Below are positions 19,204 to 26,949 of a stretch of 64,000 nt of DNA, in pieces. Position numbers and translations under genes: made by a program. Below the pieces are notes generated by a model. It ran no database searches and had not been told where the DNA came from. It worked only from the letters and a program-made list of their open reading frames with translations. The first letter of the stretch is position 1. Every line of letters starts with the position of its first letter. Source of the DNA: Acidobacteriota bacterium (GTDB taxonomy: Bacteria; Acidobacteriota; Thermoanaerobaculia; Multivoradales; J023); assembly GCA_029263395.1 (NCBI GenBank), contig JAJCXO010000067.1, forward strand, positions 92,687 through 156,686. Direction: 5' to 3'.

Positions 19204-22200
19204 ATGCCATACTCGACTTCTTCGAATTTCCGCTGCTCCGTGCTCGGCCTCGGGTTGAGTCTGTTGCTGTCGCCGACGGTCGTGGGCAAAACGGTCGCAC
19301 GGCCCGGGATTGTCATCACCGACCCCAAGGGCGCACCCGGGCTACCAACCGGAGCGAACCTCACCTCCTGGGAGCTTGTTGCCGCTCAGGGTGTTGCGCC
19401 CGAGGGCGGCGATCTGACCCATCCCATGGACCTCGAGATCGTGTTGATCACTGCCCTTCCGCGTGGAAAACTCGTGCTGCAAGGCATGATCGAAGAACCT
19501 ACCGGCGAACACCGATCGGTTCGGTATGAGGTTCCACCGGATGGCCTCGAGGCCACCTATCGTCCGCGCCTGAGCAGCGAGCTCGAGACGATGTACCACC
19601 AGGCCCAGATGAATTGGGACGATCGTCCCGCAGAAGCATCCCAGGCACTCTTGGACATCGCGACAGAGCTCGCAGAGGCTGGCCGGCCGGTCGACGCCGG
19701 GTGGATCGCCCTCGATATCCTGCGTCGCTCCAAAGACTCAGGCATACAAAGCGCCGCAAGCTCACTCGCCGAGGCACACTTGGTGAAACCAGCCTTTCGA
19801 GCCCACCTCTTGCGGGCTCGCGGCCGCATTGCACGGAATACACGGCAGTTTGCAGAGGCCAAGAAGATCCTGCAAGAGGCGCTGGCCCTGGACCAGAAAC
19901 TGATTCCAGACGAACAACCAACATCCAAAACCCGAGACGGTGCAGGCACCGAGCTACTGGTGGCCCTCGACTACCTCTTGCTGGGGACCAGCGCCGACAA
20001 CGCTGGCGATGCTCCAGCAGCTCTCGATTACTGGACTCACGCACTCGAAATCCGACGACGCCAAGCGCCGCAGTCGGTGGCCTTGTGGGCAACACTCTTC
20101 AACTACTTCCTCCCGCTCTACCACCTCGGCCGCTTAGAGGAAGCCCGGCAAAGTCTCGACGAAGCCCTGGCGGTCGCCACGGCGGTGATGGGGCCCGACT
20201 CGCGGGAAGCCACCATCACCAAGTCGGGCCTCGGCAACATCGCCTGGCAACAAGGGGACCTAAGACAAGCTCAAGCGCTGTTCGAACAGGTGCAACCGGT
20301 GCTCGAACGGTCGGACCCCGACTCGCCGCGGCTGGTCAACCTATGGAACAACCTTGGCTTGGTAGCCCATGACCGCGGGCACCTGACGCGTGCTGAACAG
20401 TACTTCCGGCGGTCGCTCGAAGGCTTCGAGCTGATCGACCCGGAATCGATGGGCCACGCCAACGCGCTCAACAATCTCGGGATGGTCGCCAACGAGCGAG
20501 GAGCTTACGATGACGCGGATGCCTACTACGCTCGCGCCCTGGCGATTTACGAAGCACTCCATCCCGACAGCATTCAAGTGGCGCGCGTCCTCAACAACCG
20601 CGCCAATAATGATCGCCGGGCGGGGCGCCTCGAAGCCGCCATCGCAACGCTCAAGCGGTCGCAGAACATCACCGCCCGCGTCGCTCCTGAGTCGAAACCT
20701 CACGCCACAGGTTTAGAGGTCTTGGCGCTGATCCTCGAAGAGCAAGGCGACCTCGAGGAAGCCCACAAGATACTGGCCGATGCCCTCCACAAACTCGAAC
20801 GTATGGCGCCGGGGAGTCTGCGAGTAGCCCGTCCCCGCCACTTTCTCGGCCGCGTCTTGCGCCGAAAGAACAACCTTACCGAGGCGAGGAGACAACAGCG
20901 GCTCGCGCTGGCGATTGTGGAAAAGGTGGCACCAGAAAGTGCCCTCGAGGCCCAGATTCTCAACGAGCTAGGACTGCTCGATCGCGACCAGGGACACCGA
21001 GACAACGCTGCTGACAACCTCTGCCGGGCTGCCGACTCCCTCGATGGCCACAAGCTGAAGGTAGGCGGCAACCGGAAGTCGGGTAATCCCTTCAGTCGTG
21101 ATGTGGCCCACATACACCGTGACTGTATCGATGCGTTGCTGGCACTCGGCCGCACCGTTGAAGCCTATGGCGTTTTGGAGCGCTCCCGTGCACGGGAACT
21201 GCTGGTGATGTTGGCTGAACGTGATCTAGTGCTCGACCGGAATCTGCCGGCCGACTTACGGCGCCAACAGCAGGCGCTGCATCAACAATACGACAGAGCC
21301 TTCAGCAGGCTGCAGGCAAGCGATGCAGAGTTACCCGCGCCGGAGCGAGCGGCCATTCAGGATCAATTGATCACTCTACGCCGCCAACGGGACGAGCTAG
21401 AGCAGGCCCGGCGTGCCGCCGATCCGAGACTCGCCGCTCTCGAGTCGCCGCAACCCCTCACCGCTGACGACGCCCGTCGGGCTCTCGACCCCGGTACGCT
21501 CTTGCTCGCCTACTCGTTAGGGGACACGCAGGGCCACGTATTCGCTCTCGATCGGTCGGCGTCCGATCGATCCGCGACCCAGGAGTTCACCGGACCGCGG
21601 GTTTATCCGATCTCTGCCGGACGAGCACAGATCGACGAGCTTGCCGCCACCTGGCGCGACCAGATTGCACATCAAGATCCACGCACCGACGCCACCGCCT
21701 CCTTGCTATGGAACCTCCTGATGGCGCCGGTGGCCGAAGAGCTCACCCACGTCCAACGACTCCTCATCTCGCCGCAAGGGAGTCTCAACACACTGCCCTT
21801 CGCTGCCCTACGCGACCCTTCAGGCCGTTACTTGATCGAATACCTGCCGATCCACCTGGTCGCGTCTGCCACTCTGTACGCTGAACTTCACCGGCCGCCC
21901 AAGGCTGTTCCGTCAAACACCGCAGCGTCAGGTAAAGCAGGCCCACTCAGTGACGTCATCGCTTTTGCCGATCCACAGTTCCCGCCTAACCTCAGCGCCC
22001 TGGGGGGTCTTCCGATAGCCGCCCGGACTCCACTCGGGGCTGCGCCGTTGCCCGGTAGCCAACAAGAGGCACGACTCATCACAACATTGTTCCCCAACCG
22101 CTCGCGCACGTTCATCGGCGCCGCGGCGTCCGAAAGCGAGTTCAAACGGGTCAGTGGCGAGGCCAACATCCTGCATCTCGCAACCCATGGTTATCTCGAC

Positions 22201-22710
22201 CCGGACTGGCCCCTCGATTCAGCCCTGGTACTGGCTGCATCTTCAAACGATGCGGGAGACAACGGTTTGCTCCAAGCCTGGGAGGTGTTCGAAGAGCTGT
22301 CTATCAACGCTGATCTCGTCGTCCTCTCAGCCTGCGAGACCGGCCTCGGGCAAGACCTCCCTGGAGAAGGACTCATCGGCCTCACCCGAGCCTTCCAATA
22401 TGCCGGAGCTCGTTCGATTGTCGCCTCCCTCTGGCAGGTCGGTGATACTTCGACAGCTCGTCTGATGGAACATTTCTATCGCGAGCTGGTGGACGGTACT
22501 CCCAAAGACGAAGCGCTACGCTCCGCCCAACTCGCCGTCCTGCAAGCGCCTGCTGATCGTCGCCTGGCACCAGCTGAGCAGCGCGGTGTTGGCGGGCTGG
22601 TGGCCGCCGGCACTGCGTCTGCCGGCGCGACGTCGACCAACAAAGGAGCGCTCAGTAAGAAGGCGCATCCTTTCACCTGGGCCGGCTTCCATCTGATCGG
22701 TGCGCGGTAA
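19204..22710 (+). CDS. Secreted TPR protein with C-terminal CHAT (caspase-like) protease domain
   Basis: An 1168-residue protein with an N-terminal signal sequence (about 1-25). From about 215 to 640 it is a run of TPR repeats (42-residue pattern, for example ALNNLGMVANERGAYDDAD), followed by a charged helical stretch with many Q/R residues (about 680-750). The CHAT domain occupies about 830-1168, with the catalytic pair H995 (ATHG) and C1044 (SACETG), and ends in HPFTWAGFHLIG, the usual CHAT terminus. TPR-CHAT proteins are candidate proteases whose TPR part recognises a partner. TTG at 19198 is an alternative start. The gene converges on the kinase-sigma pair. A role in regulated proteolysis at the envelope is inferred. 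Confidence 0.92.
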   Translation: MPYSTSSNFRCSVLGLGLSLLLSPTVVGKTVARPGIVITDPKGAPGLPTGANLTSWELVAAQGVAPEGGDLTHPMDLEIVLITALPRGKLVLQGMIEEPTGEHRSVRYEVPPDGLEATYRPRLSSELETMYHQAQMNWDDRPAEASQALLDIATELAEAGRPVDAGWIALDILRRSKDSGIQSAASSLAEAHLVKPAFRAHLLRARGRIARNTRQFAEAKKILQEALALDQKLIPDEQPTSKTRDGAGTELLVALDYLLLGTSADNAGDAPAALDYWTHALEIRRRQAPQSVALWATLFNYFLPLYHLGRLEEARQSLDEALAVATAVMGPDSREATITKSGLGNIAWQQGDLRQAQALFEQVQPVLERSDPDSPRLVNLWNNLGLVAHDRGHLTRAEQYFRRSLEGFELIDPESMGHANALNNLGMVANERGAYDDADAYYARALAIYEALHPDSIQVARVLNNRANNDRRAGRLEAAIATLKRSQNITARVAPESKPHATGLEVLALILEEQGDLEEAHKILADALHKLERMAPGSLRVARPRHFLGRVLRRKNNLTEARRQQRLALAIVEKVAPESALEAQILNELGLLDRDQGHRDNAADNLCRAADSLDGHKLKVGGNRKSGNPFSRDVAHIHRDCIDALLALGRTVEAYGVLERSRARELLVMLAERDLVLDRNLPADLRRQQQALHQQYDRAFSRLQASDAELPAPERAAIQDQLITLRRQRDELEQARRAADPRLAALESPQPLTADDARRALDPGTLLLAYSLGDTQGHVFALDRSASDRSATQEFTGPRVYPISAGRAQIDELAATWRDQIAHQDPRTDATASLLWNLLMAPVAEELTHVQRLLISPQGSLNTLPFAALRDPSGRYLIEYLPIHLVASATLYAELHRPPKAVPSNTAASGKAGPLSDVIAFADPQFPPNLSALGGLPIAARTPLGAAPLPGSQQEARLITTLFPNRSRTFIGAAASESEFKRVSGEANILHLATHGYLDPDWPLDSALVLAASSNDAGDNGLLQAWEVFEELSINADLVVLSACETGLGQDLPGEGLIGLTRAFQYAGARSIVASLWQVGDTSTARLMEHFYRELVDGTPKDEALRSAQLAVLQAPADRRLAPAEQRGVGGLVAAGTASAGATSTNKGALSKKAHPFTWAGFHLIGAR

Positions 22711-22739
22711 GCAACGCTAGTAACGCGGATCAACGTGGA

Positions 22740-24380
22740 TCAACGCGGGTTGTCGAGCACCAGGAGCTCTGCCCAAACCTCCTCGGTGTGGCTTGCAAGT
22801 GTTGCGTGCAACCGGCTGAGCAGCGAATCGGAATCGACCGTTTCCGAGGCTCGCAAACCACCGACGCCACGCACCACTTCGGCCACCATGCTCGTCGAAT
22901 CCACCGCACGACCAGCCCGGGCCGAATCGTGCGCTTCGCGCAGACCTTCGAGCTCGGGCAACTCACTCTGCGAGCCGACAATCAAGAACCGCTCTTCCCC
23001 ACCCGCGCTGGTGACTTCCCAGCTCTGGGGCTCACCGTCCACCGATCCCGGGAGGCGATGGCTGCCGGCAGTCAGCGGGTTACTCGGCTCGACGCCGGCC
23101 AGCGGAAAGAGCACAAACAGATTGCCAGCGTTATCTTCGTTAAAGACATACACGTGAGTCGGTTCCTCGACCTCGAGTCGCAGGGCCAGTCGATCACCGG
23201 GGCGCAACGACGCGCCATCCGTAAGACGGACCTCGGATTGGCCGCGCTCCCCCCACAACGAGACCTGGAAACGCTCGTTGCTTTCCGCAACCGGAGGTTG
23301 GTTTCTGACCATGCCAGGCGACCCACTGAGCACCCACCCGCCGAACACCACCAGTGCCAACACCGTAGCGCCGAACACCGCAAACATCGCCCAGGCCCAG
23401 CCGATGTGATTGACCGGTTTCGACCTGGCAGGGGTCCCATGCCGGCTGGCCTGTAGCGATCGTTCTGCCTCACCTGCCGTGCCCGGTCGATCGCCAGGTT
23501 GGTCAGCGAGTAGACCTTCGATGGCCGCAATCAACGGTGTCGGAAGATCGGGACGTTGTGCACGGAGCCCGGCCACCCCAACCTCCGAGGCGTGCCGACC
23601 CGTCGCGAGACGAAACAACAAGGCACCAAGAGCGAACAGATCGGTCGCCGGTGTCGATGCTTCACCGGCCGCAACTTCTGGCGCCAAATAGGCAGGTGTG
23701 CCCTGCGCCGCCAGCCCCTGACGCTCCGATGTTGCCCGGGAGGAACCAAAATCGACCAAAACCAGGCGGCCGTGCTCGTCTCGAACCACGTTACTCGTCT
23801 TGACGTCACCATGAATCAGGTCAGCGCCATGGACGGCAGCCAGCGCTCGACACAGCTCACTGCCAACCGCCACCAGCTCACCTGCACCCAGTTTGCCGTC
23901 CCGCTCCAGACGTTGTTCTAAGGTGGGTCCACGGAGCAGATCCGTCCAAATGCCGACCCGTTGGTCGTGCAGCGCGGCACCAAAAACCGTCAATACATTG
24001 GGATGCCGAATCTTGGCGAGTCGTTGCGCTTCGCCCAACCAGGTGCGCACCAAGGCACCCTCTCCACGACTGAGCTTGAGTGCGACCTCGCGACCAACCT
24101 GCGGATCCCAGGCACGAAAGACCTCTCCGAAGTGTCCTTCCCCGAGCTTCTCGAGCACGTCGAGATGCCCCCATCGAAAGAGCGGTTCCTGCTCTGGCTC
24201 GGCCGCCACTGGCTCGTCCTCATCGTGTAGGGCACCAAACGCCTGCGCAACATTGGACAACGTCCGCAGGCCGTCCGCCTCACCGGCCGCAAGATGCTCC
24301 TCTTCACCCGTCCAGTCGACGGCACGGCCGTCACTCACCTGCCCCGCCAGGTCGACCAGCCGCTGCTCGCGATCCTTCAT
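22740..24380 (-). CDS. Membrane Ser/Thr protein kinase with periplasmic DUF4384-like domain
   Basis: A 546-residue protein. The N-terminal kinase domain spans about 70-310, with a glycine loop (LGEGHFGEV, 79-87), Lys102, a catalytic loop reading H190-G-D192-VKTSN where HRDLKPxN is standard, D210-F-G, and GTPAYLAPE. The arginine of HRD is therefore a glycine, as in RD-minus kinases that need no activation-loop phosphorylation. A membrane segment follows (328-351), then a periplasmic part resembling DUF4384 (strands such as THVYVFNEDNAGNLFVLFPL). The start ATG overlaps the sigma gene's stop by 4 bp (ATGA) and has AGGAG upstream, so the two are translationally coupled. Confidence 0.93.
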   Translation of the reverse strand: MKDREQRLVDLAGQVSDGRAVDWTGEEEHLAAGEADGLRTLSNVAQAFGALHDEDEPVAAEPEQEPLFRWGHLDVLEKLGEGHFGEVFRAWDPQVGREVALKLSRGEGALVRTWLGEAQRLAKIRHPNVLTVFGAALHDQRVGIWTDLLRGPTLEQRLERDGKLGAGELVAVGSELCRALAAVHGADLIHGDVKTSNVVRDEHGRLVLVDFGSSRATSERQGLAAQGTPAYLAPEVAAGEASTPATDLFALGALLFRLATGRHASEVGVAGLRAQRPDLPTPLIAAIEGLLADQPGDRPGTAGEAERSLQASRHGTPARSKPVNHIGWAWAMFAVFGATVLALVVFGGWVLSGSPGMVRNQPPVAESNERFQVSLWGERGQSEVRLTDGASLRPGDRLALRLEVEEPTHVYVFNEDNAGNLFVLFPLAGVEPSNPLTAGSHRLPGSVDGEPQSWEVTSAGGEERFLIVGSQSELPELEGLREAHDSARAGRAVDSTSMVAEVVRGVGGLRASETVDSDSLLSRLHATLASHTEEVWAELLVLDNPR

Positions 24381-24961
24381 GCATTCATCTCCTGAGCCAT
24401 ACGGGCCAACGCCCGCGATACCACCATGCGGGCGCCATTTGCAGTCTGACAGGCGATCGCTTCAGCGATGCGGGCGTAGGAATAGCCGAACTCTACCCGC
24501 AGCAACACCGCTTCCTTTTGCCGCGGCTCAAGGGTCGCGAGAGCTTGTTCATAACGCTCCATCGCCTGCTGCCCAATCGCACGTTCGACCGCCGACGGCG
24601 CCTGGTCAAGCATCTCACCATCCACCGAGTCGTGGGGTGGGCGCCGGGTCGATCTGCGGATCTCATCGCGCACCGCATTGAGCAGGATGCGCCGCAGGTA
24701 AGCCAGAAACGCGCCTTCGCCGCGATTGTCAAAACCCTCGACGTGGCGCAGCGCCCGCACTAGGGTGACCTGAACCAAGTCATCCGTCTCGGCGAAGTCT
24801 CGCGCATATCTCGGCAAACGTCCACGCGCCCAACGCTGCAGGATCGGCAGAAAGTACGCCACCAATTGCTCCCGGGCTGCCTCGTCGCCCGCCCGCACCA
24901 GGTCCAACAGCGCAGCGGTCGGCTGGTCACCCATTGGGCTAGTTGGGTTCGACGTCGACAT
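24377..24961 (-). CDS. ECF-type RNA polymerase sigma factor
   Basis: A 194-residue sigma-70 family protein from the ATG at 24961, which has AGGAG about 12 bases upstream. Region 2 is visible (DFAETDDLVQVTLVRALRHV) and region 4 holds the recognition helix (YSYARIAEAIACQT followed by a charged helix). The frame is open to a GTG at 25072, which would add a repeat-encoded N-terminus; I prefer the shorter form because region 2 begins soon after it. It is cotranscribed with the kinase (4-bp overlap). The kinase, not a classical anti-sigma, is the likely regulator. Confidence 0.9.
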   Translation of the reverse strand: MSTSNPTSPMGDQPTAALLDLVRAGDEAAREQLVAYFLPILQRWARGRLPRYARDFAETDDLVQVTLVRALRHVEGFDNRGEGAFLAYLRRILLNAVRDEIRRSTRRPPHDSVDGEMLDQAPSAVERAIGQQAMERYEQALATLEPRQKEAVLLRVEFGYSYARIAEAIACQTANGARMVVSRALARMAQEMNA

Positions 24962-25311
24962 GTGCGGGGTCGGCTCCTGAGACAAAAAGGTCTGACGCGA
25001 CAGAACGGTCTGACGAGACAGAGCGGTCTGATGAAACAATGCGGTCTCGAAGGTCCAGTCTACTCTGTCCACGGCAGCGTCTTTTCTCGGCTAACAGGTT
25101 TCGCCTCATAGGCCTCGTCACCTGACAAACGAAGCCGCAACCCAAACCGCACACCAACCGGACCACTCGACCGACCCTAATGACAACACCCGACACGTTA
25201 ACATCTGCCTATAGCCAATCCAGAATAAAATGGCGGGATCCGACGACGGTTGCCGTAGAAATGAGTGTCACCGACACAAGCTACGTTCAGGACAATCTGA
25301 TGGAGGCATGC
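24962..25311. other. 350-bp intergenic region between divergent genes, with 18-bp repeats
   Basis: This divergent control region between the sigma gene and the pectate lyase-like gene holds the 18-bp array at 24976-25047. The remainder shows nothing I can name; TGGAGGC just before 25312 is the ribosome site of the pectate lyase-like gene. Confidence 0.6.
24976..25047. repeat. Four 18-bp tandem repeats upstream of the sigma gene
   Basis: Units at 24976, 24994, 25012 and 25030 end in GGTCT and share a GACRMGACAGARCGGTCT-like pattern. They lie in the 5' leader of the sigma gene, or in its N-terminus if the GTG at 25072 is used, where they would encode a repeated SRQTAL-like hexapeptide. Confidence 0.9.
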
Positions 25312-26847
25312 ATGCTACGAACATCACGGTTCTCGACTTGGCGCAACGCGCCAAACATCGCGACTCAGTATCGGTTCTTGGCGACCTTGGTTCTGCTGAG
25401 TGCCCTGTTGGCCGTCCCAGTGTGGGCTGGCGGTTTGCCGGCGTTTCCGGGGGCCGAAGGTTTCGGGGCCAAAGCTACCGGCGGACGCGGCGGCGCCGTG
25501 TTACGGGTGACGACCCTCGCTGACTCCGGCGTCGGCAGCCTGCAGTGGGCACTCGACCAACCCGAGCCCCGCATCATCGTCTTCCGTGTCTCGGGTGTGA
25601 TCAACGGCGACGTCCACATCAGCCACGGTGATGTGACGATTGCTGGTCAGACCGCCCCGGGCGCCGGCATCACTATCAATGGGCACCTCTACACGACGTT
25701 CGGCTCGGACGAAGGCAACATCATCCTGCGTCATCTGCGGGTACGACCACCGAATCCTGACGCCGAGTGGCCGCCCAATCAACACGATGCGATTCAACTG
25801 TCGACCGCCCACACCTTGATTCTCGACCACATCGACGCCTCCCACGGTGCTGACGAAATCATCGATTGTTGGGGCGGCGCCCACGACATCACCGTGCAAT
25901 GGTCAGCGATCACGTATCCGATCTACGACGAGGCGAACGGTTGGACCCATAACAAGGGTTTCCTCAACCATCGCTCTTGTATCGACGACAGCAGCTGCGG
26001 CGGCAGCGACCCCCTCGGTGGCCGGGTGTCGATCCACCACAACTACTTTGCCCACGCTCGCAACCGCACGCCGGCGCTGTCGACCGGTCCGGCCGAGGCG
26101 ATCAACAACCTGGTGTACAACGGCCGCGAAGGTTTTGTGCACCACAACATTGCGGGTGGCGCTGGCACCAGCATCACCGAGGTCGGCGACTTCAACATCG
26201 TCGGCAATCGGTTTATCGAGGGGCCATCGATCAGCTTGGCACCGATGTGGTTTGATCCCGAAAACGCATCAACACCGATCCCGACCCGCTATTTTGTCTT
26301 CGACAATTGGGTCGAAGATCCCGGCGACTTCAATGGCCGGTTCGACAACCCCTACACCACCTCGGGTTTCGGCGACGCCTACACCTTCGCCTGCTGCGGC
26401 ATCGAAGCCAGTCAGTTCACCGCCACCTCGGCCTACGACTTCTCGACGATTCCCGACTATGTGCCGGTCACCGTCGACAGCGGTGAAAACCTCGAGGCGT
26501 CTTTGCTGTCACGGGTCGGCGCTTTTCCTCGTGACATCGTCAACCGCTGGGCGGTCGAAGACATTGTCGGCCGCAGCGGCGCCTGGGCTAATCGCCGCCC
26601 CGCCAATCTACTCGACGGCCTGACTCCCGGCACACCCCCGGTCGACAACGATGCCGACGGTATGGCTGACGACTGGGAGACCGCCAACGGCCTCGACCCG
26701 ACCGATCCAACCGACCACTCCACGATCCGTCCATCGGGCTACACCGCTATCGAGGAGTACATCAACGAACTTGCCGATGCGTTGGTATCGCCGCCGTTGA
26801 TCTTCACCGATGGCTTTGAAGCCGGGGACACTTCGGCCTGGGGTTAA
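25312..26847 (+). CDS. Secreted pectate lyase-like polysaccharide lyase with C-terminal DGFExGDxSAW motif
   Basis: A 511-residue exported protein. The ATG at 25312 is preceded by TGGAGGC and opens a signal peptide ending near VPVWAGG. The mature N-terminus (LPAFPGAEGFGAKATGGRGG) and parallel beta-helix repeats (GDVTIAGQTAPG, ILRHLRVRP, LILDHIDASHG) are typical of bacterial pectate lyase-like proteins. SIHHNYFAHARNRTP includes the usual arginine segment of the active groove. Near the C-terminus a calcium-type segment (DNDADGMADDWE) precedes a terminal FTDGFEAGDTSAWG. That ending also occurs in the sugar dehydrogenase nearby, which suggests a shared surface-targeting or processing signal. Substrate specificity is not established. 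Confidence 0.88.
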   Translation: MLRTSRFSTWRNAPNIATQYRFLATLVLLSALLAVPVWAGGLPAFPGAEGFGAKATGGRGGAVLRVTTLADSGVGSLQWALDQPEPRIIVFRVSGVINGDVHISHGDVTIAGQTAPGAGITINGHLYTTFGSDEGNIILRHLRVRPPNPDAEWPPNQHDAIQLSTAHTLILDHIDASHGADEIIDCWGGAHDITVQWSAITYPIYDEANGWTHNKGFLNHRSCIDDSSCGGSDPLGGRVSIHHNYFAHARNRTPALSTGPAEAINNLVYNGREGFVHHNIAGGAGTSITEVGDFNIVGNRFIEGPSISLAPMWFDPENASTPIPTRYFVFDNWVEDPGDFNGRFDNPYTTSGFGDAYTFACCGIEASQFTATSAYDFSTIPDYVPVTVDSGENLEASLLSRVGAFPRDIVNRWAVEDIVGRSGAWANRRPANLLDGLTPGTPPVDNDADGMADDWETANGLDPTDPTDHSTIRPSGYTAIEEYINELADALVSPPLIFTDGFEAGDTSAWG

Positions 26848-26949
26848 GGTTGGGCTCCGGGTGCTAATCTGTTTCCGCTGCTACTGTCTACACCGCACCT
26901 GATCTCCACCAGAACCCGGTGTCTCACCGAAGCCAGGAGAACGATCCCG

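Noticed and set aside
25073..25311. Small ORF or riboswitch in the region upstream of the pectate lyase-like gene
   Set aside because: No conserved structure and no ribosome site except the one of the gene itself.
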